The notes beneath the pieces are model-generated. The model did not search any database. It saw only the letters and a program-made list of their open reading frames with translations, and was not told where the DNA came from. From Hirschia baltica ATCC 49814 (GTDB taxonomy: Bacteria; Pseudomonadota; Alphaproteobacteria; Caulobacterales; Hyphomonadaceae): DNA of 64,000 nucleotides. Made by a program: the position numbers and the translations under genes. The stretch is from contig NC_012982.1 of NCBI RefSeq assembly GCF_000023785.1, positions 930,001-994,000 on the forward strand, read 5' to 3'. Shown here one piece after another: positions 35,811 to 43,979 of this stretch; the stretch's first letter is position 1; each line of letters starts with the position of its first letter.

Positions 35811-36713
35811 ATGCTTCCTATTGTTCATCATCCTTTATATGACGCATCTTCGGTATCTGATAAGCATCGTTTTCCTATGCGAAAATATTCGCTTTTGCCG
35901 CTAAAGCTTATGGAAGCAGGTCTTGCATATCCAAATAGTTTTCACCTACCTGAATTGGCTTCGGCAGAGGAGTTAAGTGCTGCTCATAGCGTTCAATATG
36001 TGGCTGCTGTTCTTTCTGGGAATTTAGATAGAGCCGCTCAAAAGAAACTCGGATTTGAGTGGTCAATTGATGTTTCCAATCGTGCAAGGGCATCTGCTGC
36101 GGGCAGTTTGCTGGCTGGAAAACTTGCATTGAAACACGGTGCTGCGGCTAATACTGCGGGAGGATCGCATCATGCTGGCTATGATTATGGAGCAGGTTTT
36201 TGTGTGTTTAATGATGTCGCCGTTGCGGTTTTAAACATGCTCAACGCTAAATTGGTAGAGCGTGTTTTAATCGTTGATCTTGATGTCCATCATGGAGATG
36301 GAAGCGCGCGCATATTTGCCAATGATCAACGCGTTTTCACTTTTTCCATGCATTGCGAAGACAATTGGCCACGTGAAAAACCGCCGTCTGATTTGGACGT
36401 TGGATTGGCCAAGGGGCTAGAAGACGAGGCTTATTTGGCAGCATTGAAATGGTCTCTTTGTGAAGCGCTGGAGCGATCATCACCGCAGATTGTCTTTTAT
36501 AATGCGGGTGTAGATCCTCATATTGAAGATAGGCTTGGATTGTTAAACCTGTCTGATGCTGGATTGCAGGCGCGTGATAAATGGGTTGCCAACACTTGCC
36601 GAGACTTGGGCGTGCCGGTGGTTGGTGTGCTGGGTGGTGGATATAGTCAAAGCGCCGAAGATGTGGCGCGCCGCCATGTTTTTATGTTTGAAGCTTTAAA
36701 TGATATTCTCTAA
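35811..36713 (+). CDS. histone deacetylase-family amidohydrolase
   Basis: This 300-residue arginase/deacetylase-fold protein has the zinc-site motifs GGSHHAGYDYGAGFCVFND and VLIVDLDVHHGDG, and the later FYNAGVDPHIEDRLG. Bacterial members deacetylate small acetylated amines or lysines (AcuC-like, acetylpolyamine hydrolases); the substrate here is unknown. The ATG at 35811 begins LPIVHHPLYDA, a normal family N-terminus. Monocistronic, with its own terminator. Confidence 0.92.
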   Translation: MLPIVHHPLYDASSVSDKHRFPMRKYSLLPLKLMEAGLAYPNSFHLPELASAEELSAAHSVQYVAAVLSGNLDRAAQKKLGFEWSIDVSNRARASAAGSLLAGKLALKHGAAANTAGGSHHAGYDYGAGFCVFNDVAVAVLNMLNAKLVERVLIVDLDVHHGDGSARIFANDQRVFTFSMHCEDNWPREKPPSDLDVGLAKGLEDEAYLAALKWSLCEALERSSPQIVFYNAGVDPHIEDRLGLLNLSDAGLQARDKWVANTCRDLGVPVVGVLGGGYSQSAEDVARRHVFMFEALNDIL

Positions 36714-36737
36714 GAGGTGATTTTAAATCATCATGAA

Positions 36738-36775
36738 AAAAGGTCGGAGATATGGGAACTCCGACCTTTTATATT
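36738..36775 (+). terminator. intrinsic terminator of the deacetylase-family gene
   Basis: AAAAGGTCGGAG (36738-36749) pairs perfectly with CTCCGACCTTTT (36759-36770); ATATT follows. It lies 24 bases beyond the stop. Confidence 0.75.
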
Positions 36776-36830
36776 GCCTGACCGCAAGTGGGTGTGAGCG
36801 GGGGGACCAGGCAATTTTTAGTGACAACAC

Positions 36831-37169
36831 TTAACTTGACGATTTAATCGCTTGGCGTTGTGCTAATTGTTGCGATGCTTGAATGGATTTTACGGCATCA
36901 TCCATAGCGATTGTCACACATTCGTTTTGAAGACGTTGGTTAAGCAAAGTCAGGCGTTGTGATGACATTGAGCAAGCTCTTTTGGCGCCAGCTTCAATAC
37001 GTTCCATTACATTGTGTTTCCCAGCTTCAGTTTGCAGTTCTTCAGCGGAATAGCTGAATTCAAATTGAACAGGTTCTTGGGCAGAAGCTGCGGGGGCGAC
37101 AATTCCGCCAATAGATAGAGCTGCGATAGCTAAAACGGCGATTGATAAATTGCTTTCTAGGTTTTTCAT
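36831..37169 (-). CDS. UrcA family protein
   Basis: The product of about 112 residues has a signal peptide ending APAASAQ, and the UrcA pattern of a short beta stretch (VQFEFSYSAEELQTEAG) followed by ERIEAGAKRACS and a second Cys in LQNECVTIAMDDAVKSI. The two cysteines probably form a disulfide. UrcA proteins are small exported proteins of Caulobacterales and Sphingomonadales, some of them metal-induced; their function is unknown. The ATG at 37169 has AAGGA 9 bases upstream. Confidence 0.88.
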   Translation of the reverse strand: MKNLESNLSIAVLAIAALSIGGIVAPAASAQEPVQFEFSYSAEELQTEAGKHNVMERIEAGAKRACSMSSQRLTLLNQRLQNECVTIAMDDAVKSIQASQQLAQRQAIKSSS

Positions 37170-37554
37170 TTGGGCTGTTCCTTGGTTTTTGTTTTCTTCG
37201 GGGGGCGCGGAGTAGCCGGGCAAGGCTACTCCGCATATACACGGTGTCTTTCGTGGGGGTCATCTCGAAAGACGATTAATATTTACTGTTTTTCGATAAA
37301 CATTGCAAGTAAAACAATAAGGAATTTTTGTGGCAATTCATCTTGAGTTCATCTAATTGGTTGGAAAACTTGGAGTTTTTACCGAAAAATAAATTTGTTT
37401 TCCTTTTTCTGGCAGTTGTTGAAGTATGTATGTTCTGATCGTACTTGATACGTTACATATGTAACATGCATAAACTAATTGTAAAAGTGCTTTTATTTGA
37501 ACTTTACATAAAAGTGTTGTCGCCATGCATAAAAGAGCGATGTAGGTTCACGCG
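37170..37554. promoter_or_regulatory. divergent intergenic region with a 14-bp palindrome
   Basis: This 385-base AT-rich region separates urcA-like and recQ genes. It holds GTTACATATGTAAC (37452-37465), a perfect 14-bp palindrome, 89 bases before the recQ ATG, and a repeated CATGCATAAA element at about 37465-37475 and 37524-37533. These are candidate operator sites; no regulator can be named. No gene is present. Confidence 0.4.
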
Positions 37555-39444
37555 ATGTCTAGTGAGTCGGCGCAGGCCAAACCTTTCTATCAAGCTGAAA
37601 CAGATACGTTAGCGTCCAATATGGAGGCTGCGCAGCGCGTGCTGCGTCAGGTTTACGGCTATGGCGAGTTTCGCGGTTTGCAGGCGGATGTGATATCGCA
37701 CGTGCTTGCTGGCGAAGATGTTGTAGCGATCCTGCCGACGGGTGGTGGGAAGTCACTCTGTTATCAAATTCCTGCACTTGTGCGTGAGGGTGTTGGGTTG
37801 GTCGTATCGCCTTTGATTGCGCTGATGGCGGATCAGGTGGATGCGTTGCGTGAAGCTGGTGTGCGGGCTGAGCGGCTCGATTCTTCGATGGATTTTGAAG
37901 ATCGCATGATTGCGTTGGATAAAGCAGCCAATGGGCAGATGGATTTGCTTTATGTCTCGCCCGAAGGTTTGATGAGTAATGGTTTGCGGGCGCGTTTGCA
38001 GACATTGGATCTTTCACTGATTGCTGTGGATGAAGCACACTGTGTGAGCCAATGGGGGCATGACTTCCGGCCTGACTATCGCGCGCTGGGGGAACTAAAA
38101 GATTTATTCCCCAATGTACCGCGCATAGCTGTGACGGCGACAGCAGACCCACGCACCCGCACAGATATAAAGACGCAGCTTCATTTAGAAACAGCTGCTG
38201 AACTTGTTGATAGTTTTGATCGCCCTAACTTAATCCTCCATGCTGAACGTAAAGACGGTAAAGGCACAGATCGCGTTATACAGCTGGTGAAGGCACAGGC
38301 GGGTAAGTCTGGCATTGTTTATACCGGATCGCGTGATGGTACGGAGCGCATTGCCCAAGCTTTAGAGAAGGCGGGTATTCCTGCTTTGGCTTATCATGCG
38401 GGTTTGGATGCAGAGATACGCGAAAAGCGTCAGCGCCGTTTTCTGTTGGAAGACAATCTTGTGATGTGTGCGACTGTGGCATTTGGCATGGGCGTGGATA
38501 AGCCCGATGTGCGCTTTGTGGTGCATGCGGACCCGCCAAAATCTATCGAAGCCTATTGGCAGGAAGTGGGGCGCGGCGGGCGTGATGGAGAGATAGCGGA
38601 AGGCTATTGCCTGTATTCGCCATCTGACATGCGAAAGCTGGTGCGCTGGGCAGAGCAATCGGATGCTGTGGAAGACGTGCGCCAAGTGCAAATCCGCAAG
38701 ACGCGGCAATTATTTGGGTTTCTCGATGGCATGGCATGTCGACGGGCAGGGGTGCGCCGCTATTTTGCCGAACAGAATGTGCAGGAATGTGGTGATTGCG
38801 ACAATTGCAAAAGCCCACGCGATGAAGGCTATGACGCGACACGCTGGGCGCAAATGGTTGTGTCGGCTGTTTTACGCACGGGGCAACGCTATGGTCGCGG
38901 GCGTGTGGTGACGCATTTGCGCGGTGATGCTAAAGATCAGATTGACGAGGACATGTCGCAGCTCACCACATATGGCGTGGGATCAGAGCTTGGCCCTGTG
39001 GGGTGGCGATCCGTGATTGATCAATTGTTGTTTGATGGGTATTTGGCGGAAGATGATAATGATAATCGCCCCACGCTGTATGCGCCCGATAAAGAGATGA
39101 CGCTGGCGCTGTTTGGCGGCGATGTGACGATTGCCATGCGCGAAAACCCAACCAAAATTCGCAAGCGCGAGAAAACCAAATCCAGCGGCACCAATATCCG
39201 CGATGGCCTCAGCACGGATCAAGTTGATCTGTTTGAGGATTTGCGCGATTGGCGACGCGAATTAGCCAGCGATACGGGCGTGCCGCCTTATGTTATTTTC
39301 AACGACAAAACCCTGCGCGAAATCGCCATTGCAAAACCCCTCAGCAAATATGACCTTTTGCGCATTGCCGGCGTCGGCGAGAAAAAAGCCGAACGCTATG
39401 TCGATGACGTAGCCCGCATCGTCGAAGAGGCGATACGGGGTTAG
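37555..39444 (+). CDS. recQ: ATP-dependent DNA helicase RecQ
   Basis: This 629-residue 3'-5' helicase acts in recombinational repair and replication restart. Motifs in order: [17 protein letters not shown] (Walker A), [21 protein letters not shown] (DEAH and aromatic-rich loop), VTATADP, the helicase C-terminal [18 protein letters not shown] and [10 protein letters not shown], then the zinc-binding [10 protein letters not shown]...CGDCDNC, a winged-helix region and a C-terminal HRDC domain with [15 protein letters not shown]. Base composition is visibly more GC-rich than the surrounding genes. Confidence 0.97.
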   Translation: MSSESAQAKPFYQAETDTLASNMEAAQRVLRQVYGYGEFRGLQADVISHVLAGEDVVAILPTGGGKSLCYQIPALVREGVGLVVSPLIALMADQVDALREAGVRAERLDSSMDFEDRMIALDKAANGQMDLLYVSPEGLMSNGLRARLQTLDLSLIAVDEAHCVSQWGHDFRPDYRALGELKDLFPNVPRIAVTATADPRTRTDIKTQLHLETAAELVDSFDRPNLILHAERKDGKGTDRVIQLVKAQAGKSGIVYTGSRDGTERIAQALEKAGIPALAYHAGLDAEIREKRQRRFLLEDNLVMCATVAFGMGVDKPDVRFVVHADPPKSIEAYWQEVGRGGRDGEIAEGYCLYSPSDMRKLVRWAEQSDAVEDVRQVQIRKTRQLFGFLDGMACRRAGVRRYFAEQNVQECGDCDNCKSPRDEGYDATRWAQMVVSAVLRTGQRYGRGRVVTHLRGDAKDQIDEDMSQLTTYGVGSELGPVGWRSVIDQLLFDGYLAEDDNDNRPTLYAPDKEMTLALFGGDVTIAMRENPTKIRKREKTKSSGTNIRDGLSTDQVDLFEDLRDWRRELASDTGVPPYVIFNDKTLREIAIAKPLSKYDLLRIAGVGEKKAERYVDDVARIVEEAIRG

Positions 39445-39447
39445 GGG

Positions 39448-41262
39448 TTAGCTAATCTGGAAACGCCGCCGAATGGCGAGGCCGGACAGGAATAAGAGCG
39501 TAAACGCAGGTATGATTTCTAGAATTGCAAAGAATACGAACAGTAGTTCCCAGAATGAATTTCCACTTATAAAATGGTGTTCTCCGGTAAGTCCCAGACC
39601 AAAAGCTGGGAAAATATTGGTAAGGCTGAATGTCATAGATTGCAAAATGCGTTCGTCTATGGGTGCACCAAATTTGAAGTAAGGTGGTCCAGACCTAAGC
39701 ATTTCTAGGCTGTAAAACAAAAGTGACATTGCAGCCCATAATATGCTGAGCCACCGTAAAGGTCTGATGATCGAGGTTCCATAATTTGAGAGTTTACCAT
39801 AGAGCCAAGAAATGAATTTTTCTTGTTTGGGCGTTTCTTTCTGTCTTTGTCGGGCCATAAGTTCTAGACGATAAAACCAATGTGCGCGTCGAGTGTCACT
39901 GTCTTGCTCCATAGCGAGTCGCAATTTCAACGCTCCGCCTTGTATTGCTGAAAGTGCATCGGTATTGTCTCCAGCTAAAGATATTGCTTCATCAAATTCT
40001 TTTTCGACGACTGTTTCATTCGGGCGACCAAGAAGAATACCTTTGCGAATTTCTGCATCGGCGAAAGCTGCAACAGTGTCTAGTTTCTGACCTGACCAAT
40101 CCAGTATTTTGGCGAATGAGCTTCCTTTGAACATGTATCGCCAAGAGGTTTCATTTTTGTCCCATTTTACATCAAAAAAAGAAACACGGTCACCAAAGCC
40201 TGTGAACTGGAAGTTCACAGTTCCGCTAAACGTGATATTTTCGAGATGAAGTTTGTCGTGAAAAATGCTGTCTGAAAAGTCAACTGAATTTAGAAACTGG
40301 CATCCCTTAATTCTGAGTGACTTTTTAAAAGTAGTTTTTTTAAAATAGCTTTTCTTAAATACCGTTGTTACAGTCCAATCCAAAGGTGCTTCATATGACG
40401 AATAACTAGCGTACAAGTTACCATAGATTTTAGTAGCTGATAATCCCACTGCACCTTTGAAGCGTGAATGCATAACATCAAAACTATTGGTAAATTTTGA
40501 TGACTCAAAATTACAAGATCCGTTAATGCTCATATGGCGGGCATAAAAGTCACATAAGAAAATTGCTTTGTTAAAATCTATTACGTGCTCTGTACTGGCG
40601 CGGGAAAATACTGTTTTTTGATCAAATAAGGCTTTTGAAAAATCTACACCTGATTTAAAAAACACATCTGCAAAAGAAGAAAACCCAACGAAAGCTGCTT
40701 GCTGGAAGGTCGCGTTGATTGAGTTAAAAGGTTTATTTTTCGCCGAGAAATTTGAGTCTGTTATCAAGTTGTTTGAGTTAAATTCAGGAAACACGCATCC
40801 TTGGAATTGAGCTCTAAGGTCAGGCCCTGATTGTAGGTGAAAGTGCATAGCACCTTTTACAAAATCGGTAGTATCAGAAGCTGCTGCTAATTTCTCTGAA
40901 ATGAGATTATTTAGTTCAGAGATTTGTTCCTTGTTCCAATCTGATTTACCGGACGGTTCACCTTTTTTCCAGAATAAAGGCATGTGTGCTATGGTATATT
41001 TCTTACCATTGGGTGCTTGGATTAGCTTGTTTTCTTGGTCACGCCAGTAGTCCTGTAGTTTAGCCTGTCTGCCACCTTCATTTTGAATCTTTTGTAGTGT
41101 CGCGGGAGAGTAAGGCTCTGTGTTGTTAACTAGGTTTCCTTCGGCGTCTACGTACCAGCCCTTCCAATCTATTTCAAATAGGTTCTCCCAAGAGTAATTA
41201 GTTTCCCACCAAGCAGCCCACCATTCTTTTTCAAGCTGTTCTCTGGTTTTTTGTTCAGTCAT
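39448..41262 (-). CDS. pentapeptide-repeat-like membrane protein of unknown function
   Basis: The product is 604 residues. A Trp-rich N-terminus (WWAAWWETNYSWE) leads to a long region of degenerate pentapeptide-type repeats with recurring Phe every five residues (DFSDSIFHDKLHLENITFSG and similar, about residues 190-370). A helical linker (RKGILLGRPNETVVEKEFDEA) is followed by KFISWLYGKLSNYGTSIIRPLRWL and three hydrophobic segments, which resembles the C-terminal membrane domain of other pentapeptide-repeat proteins. Function unknown. It is markedly AT-rich (about 38-40 percent G+C by eye) between GC-rich recQ and HPP genes, and its stop is 3 bases from the recQ stop, which suggests acquisition from elsewhere. 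Confidence 0.75.
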   Translation of the reverse strand: MTEQKTREQLEKEWWAAWWETNYSWENLFEIDWKGWYVDAEGNLVNNTEPYSPATLQKIQNEGGRQAKLQDYWRDQENKLIQAPNGKKYTIAHMPLFWKKGEPSGKSDWNKEQISELNNLISEKLAAASDTTDFVKGAMHFHLQSGPDLRAQFQGCVFPEFNSNNLITDSNFSAKNKPFNSINATFQQAAFVGFSSFADVFFKSGVDFSKALFDQKTVFSRASTEHVIDFNKAIFLCDFYARHMSINGSCNFESSKFTNSFDVMHSRFKGAVGLSATKIYGNLYASYSSYEAPLDWTVTTVFKKSYFKKTTFKKSLRIKGCQFLNSVDFSDSIFHDKLHLENITFSGTVNFQFTGFGDRVSFFDVKWDKNETSWRYMFKGSSFAKILDWSGQKLDTVAAFADAEIRKGILLGRPNETVVEKEFDEAISLAGDNTDALSAIQGGALKLRLAMEQDSDTRRAHWFYRLELMARQRQKETPKQEKFISWLYGKLSNYGTSIIRPLRWLSILWAAMSLLFYSLEMLRSGPPYFKFGAPIDERILQSMTFSLTNIFPAFGLGLTGEHHFISGNSFWELLFVFFAILEIIPAFTLLFLSGLAIRRRFQIS

Positions 41263-41353
41263 TTTGTTTGCGTCCCCTGCAATACAATTTGATTTAGCTT
41301 AAAGGCATTTGCGGTGGTGAGTATAGAAAAAGCTCATTTTATTGTGTTTGCTC

Positions 41354-41489
41354 GGTGCGATTGCCAATTAGAAATTGGCGCACCTGCGCCTTCGCTTTGC
41401 TCGTCGGCCTGAGGGCCGGATGTGAGTATCTCCATTTCATGCCTTTGCCCGTCTTTATTGTTTGGGCTGGGTTCTCGCTTTCGCGAGAA
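41354..41489. repeat. cluster of three perfect hairpins downstream of the HPP/CBS gene
   Basis: GCCAATT-AGA-AATTGGC (41363-41379) is enclosed by GGTGC (41354-41358) and GCACC (41380-41384); CGGCC-TGAG-GGCCG lies at 41405-41418; TTCTCGC-TTTC-GCGAGAA at 41472-41489. None has a U-tract on either strand. They could be REP-like elements, RNA stability elements for the minus-strand gene, or remnants of a mobile repeat. Confidence 0.45.
41410..41424 (+). repeat. direct repeat copy 1 (TGAGGGCCGGATGTG)
   Basis: This 15-base sequence recurs exactly at 42836-42850. The similarity continues loosely into ATCTCC in both copies. The two copies bracket the HPP/CBS gene at a distance of 1426 bases. Confidence 0.6.
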
Positions 41490-41504
41490 ATTTGGTCGTG
41501 AGTG

Positions 41505-42665
41505 CTAGGGTTGCGGCGGGGATTGGGAATAGGTGCGGGCGAGGGCGGCGATGAGGTCGGTGCGGGTGACGATGCCGATGATTTTCTTATGATCCATGAT
41601 TGGAATGGCTTCGATATCGCCCTCAGCCATTAAGGGCAGAAGCGCGGCAATTGGCGTTGAAATAAAGGCGCGGGGAATGGTGACGCTCATAATATCTTCG
41701 GCGCGAATGGGTTGTTCTCTCTTAGGATCAAGAAGCCTTTTTAAGACTTGCTCAAAACCACGATGTAGGCGAAGAGAATCTTCTCTGGCGCGATTGATCA
41801 GGTGAATCTGGAAAATAACACCAAGAAAAATGCCTTCAGAGTCGACAACGGGAAGGGCTGTGAATTTATGGCGTCTGAATAGGTCGGCAACATCTGATAG
41901 CGGCATGGTTGGCGGCACTTTCACAAGATTGCGCGACATGATGTTGTCGGCGATGAGCGGGCCTGTTCTATGGGCGGCTGCTTGTAATTCGGCGGCACCG
42001 ATAAGGCGGGCAAGGTCTTCCACACCAAGATTGAAGGATTGGCTATAGCGCTCAAGAATATCGGTTAGTTCTTGTTCTGAAAGGCCCAGTCTTTCAATGG
42101 GTTCTATATCATTTGTTTTGTGCTGATTTGGCTCGTTATATTGGCGAAATGGATAGTGACGCCCTGTCAGCTTTGCATAGATGATCGCGACGATAACGAG
42201 CGCGATTGTGCCAATGGCGATGGGGGTGAGTGCAAACCAAAAGCCAAGGCGCGCAATGGCATCGGGACTCATGGCGACTGTCATCGCAACAGCGCCTGCG
42301 GGGGGATGTATGGCGCGGCACAGTATTGTGGCTGTGATGGCGAGGCCGACCGAGACTGCGATGCTCAAGGTTGGATCGCTTATGAACATGCAAATGGCAA
42401 TTGCAACGATAGCGGCGATGGTATTGCCGACAATAGCTGACCAAGGCTGGGCTAGGGGGCTGTTTGGGACGGCAAATAGCAATACGGACGTGGCCCCAAA
42501 GGGCGCAACGAGATAGAGACCCGTTTGCAGGTCAATGATTGGCGAAAGAACGAAGAGACCCGTTAGCCCCAAGCCGACAAACGCACCAAAACCAGCGCGA
42601 ATGGCTTCTGTCATGGATGGAAAAGTGACGGCAGGCCCCAAGGACCGCAATATGCGTAGCATCAT
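41505..42665 (-). CDS. HPP family membrane protein with CBS domain pair
   Basis: The product is about 386 residues. The N-terminal HPP domain has four hydrophobic segments with APFGATSVLLFAVPNSPLAQPWSAIVGN and the eponymous AIHPPAGAVAMTVA. The C-terminal half holds two CBS domains (NIMSRNLVKVPPTMPLSDVADLFRRHKFTALPVVD and the second ending AIPIMDHKKIIGIVTRTDLIAAL), which usually bind adenine nucleotides. HPP proteins are linked to nitrite or other anion transport in plastids and cyanobacteria. The ATG at 42665 has GGGGAG 9 bases upstream; the frame extends 37 codons further without support. Confidence 0.85.
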   Translation of the reverse strand: MMLRILRSLGPAVTFPSMTEAIRAGFGAFVGLGLTGLFVLSPIIDLQTGLYLVAPFGATSVLLFAVPNSPLAQPWSAIVGNTIAAIVAIAICMFISDPTLSIAVSVGLAITATILCRAIHPPAGAVAMTVAMSPDAIARLGFWFALTPIAIGTIALVIVAIIYAKLTGRHYPFRQYNEPNQHKTNDIEPIERLGLSEQELTDILERYSQSFNLGVEDLARLIGAAELQAAAHRTGPLIADNIMSRNLVKVPPTMPLSDVADLFRRHKFTALPVVDSEGIFLGVIFQIHLINRAREDSLRLHRGFEQVLKRLLDPKREQPIRAEDIMSVTIPRAFISTPIAALLPLMAEGDIEAIPIMDHKKIIGIVTRTDLIAALARTYSQSPPQP

Positions 42666-42835
42666 GAACGTTTGCTCCCCTTTGCAAACTCGGCTCAAGC
42701 TATGGATGTAATCCCAGCTTTTAATCCGTATTCTCTGCGACTTTTCAATGAGTCGTCTGTCTTGCTGGTAGGCCATGGCGCAATCTTGGGCAAGAGATGT
42801 CAGTGTTTAGATTCTCTTTAGATATGCTGGCGATT

Positions 42836-42850
42836 TGAGGGCCGGATGTG
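42836..42850 (+). repeat. direct repeat copy 2 (TGAGGGCCGGATGTG)
   Basis: This is identical to 41410-41424. It lies 170 bases upstream of the HPP/CBS start codon and just before the hairpin-rich region. Confidence 0.6.
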
Positions 42851-42899
42851 CGAATATCTCCGCCACCATTTCTGATGCGAGAGTATGAAAAGCAAGAAG

Positions 42900-43230
42900 A
42901 GTAAGGGCACGAGGCACGCTCATCAGCGGTGAGTGTCAGCATAGGCTGACGGGGCAGTCATAGCTGGTCCCGATCAAAACACGGGGTGCCAGCGGTAAAT
43001 TTGGCCGCAAATAAGCGCGCCTCGTCTAGTAATTTATCACGGTGGCTCTCTTTCTTATAAGGGGTTCATGACCCCAAGCCTACCAAGCGCAGCTACCGCC
43101 TCTGCCCGCAGGTTATGCCTAGAACCGCGCCTAACTCTTAAAAGGCATACCGATATGCCAGCCAGTGTGAAAGGACACTATTCCAATCCCAACACGTCCG
43201 GTCGCGAGCCGCCCTCTAGGATTGAAGGCG
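42900..43230. ncRNA. candidate structured RNA, family unknown
   Basis: Between 42666 and 43367 there is no credible coding gene. From about 42900 to 43230 the G+C content is about 55 percent in AT-rich surroundings, and simple stems follow one another: GTCAGC-ATAG-GCTGAC (42935-42950), CTGG.CCCG/CGGG.CCAG (42964-42992), GCGG/CCGC (42992-43008), GGGGT/ACCCC (43061-43075), GGTT/AACC (43111-43126), GGCATA-CCGA-TATGCC (43144-43159) and AGTGT/ACACT (43164-43179). High G+C plus dense hairpins is how structured RNAs appear in AT-rich genomes. It does not contain the signatures of tmRNA, RNase P RNA, SRP RNA or a TPP riboswitch. Strand and ends are undecided. Confidence 0.35.
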
Positions 43231-43367
43231 TATAATATGGGGGAGGTTTTAAGGGGCGGGGATAAGAAAACACTTATACCGCTTTTATCAGCGGATTGGC
43301 GTCCCGCGCACGCCGCACAGAGCAGGCAATTGGGGGGCAGGTCGTGCGCGGGATTTTGCCTAAAAGC

Positions 43368-43493
43368 CTATTTTTTCTTGATATTGATATTTAAGGCTTT
43401 GCCGCTTGTTGCAGAGCTGATGGCTGCATTTGTTTTTGGTTTTGCCGCTTTTGGTTTGCGGATTTCTTTGTTTGATTTTTGACCTTTAGACAT
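43368..43493 (-). CDS. small basic protein of 41 residues
   Basis: The frame encodes MSKGQKSNKEIRKPKAAKPK followed by a Thr/Asn/Ala/Ser stretch and a final Lys tail. The start at 43493 has AAGGA 9 bases upstream. Similar tiny Lys-rich proteins beginning with a KGQKSNKE-like motif are widespread in proteobacteria as unnamed hypothetical proteins. Probably cytosolic; nucleic-acid or ribosome binding is a guess from charge. It lies immediately beside the hairpin-rich region. Confidence 0.7.
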   Translation of the reverse strand: MSKGQKSNKEIRKPKAAKPKTNAAISSATSGKALNINIKKK

Positions 43494-43979
43494 GGTGATA
43501 AATCCTTGCAGATTGAAAGAGTGTTCTTAAACAATTTCAGATGCGTGCCGCATAAACCGTTTTGAATGATGGGTTGTTTGCGGTGTATTGGTGTCGCTCT
43601 TGTCTGGCTGTCTTAACTCCCGACATGGCGATGTGGTTTACCTGTCTTTGAACAAAAAATGAAGTTTGTTTGTTGTGGAGACACCGCCAGACAGTCTGCA
43701 TTTCGCGGTTTGCAGGGCGTGGATGAAATGTATGCATCAATTGCAGCAAATGTAAGATGGACTAAGCCAAATTCGTGAAATTATTTTGGATATTTTTAGC
43801 CAAGATCTAAGGGGTAGAAACAAGGTCAGCAGCCGTCCTATTTTTAGGCGATAAAGGTCAGTTGGGAATGGATAATTGGTATTAAGTGTCACATAGGGCT
43901 AGTTTCGCTATGAAACTGACGTAAAACTCCGCTAGGGATATTGTTATCGGTTTTTTTTATGACGGGACGGAGACTTATT
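43494..43979. other. intergenic stretch upstream of the phosphatase gene
   Basis: About 490 bases without a recognised gene. Two inverted pairs cross each other: GGTGTC (43590-43595) with GACACC (43680-43685), and TGTCTGGC (43601-43608) with GCCAGACA (43686-43693), which could form a pseudoknot in RNA. The minus-strand open frame here has no coding character. The promoter of the phosphatase gene should lie toward its 3' end. Confidence 0.35.

Noticed and set aside
42975-43000. Possible TPP riboswitch, because of GGGGTGCC at 42983
   Set aside because: The CTGAGA box and the second conserved pyrophosphate-sensing segment are absent, and there is no thiamine gene downstream.
42780-43367. Possible tmRNA, 6S, SRP or RNase P RNA gene
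   Set aside because: No Ala-Asn-Asp-Asn-type tag frame, no GGAAG SRP loop, no RNase P core sequence and no single long 6S-type hairpin could be found on either strand. It is kept only as an unknown structured candidate.
43222-43482. Plus-strand open frame of 86 codons and the minus-strand frame 43537-43749
   Set aside because: Both have composition unlike coding DNA; the first is antisense to the 41-residue Lys-rich gene and the second has no ribosome binding site or family resemblance.
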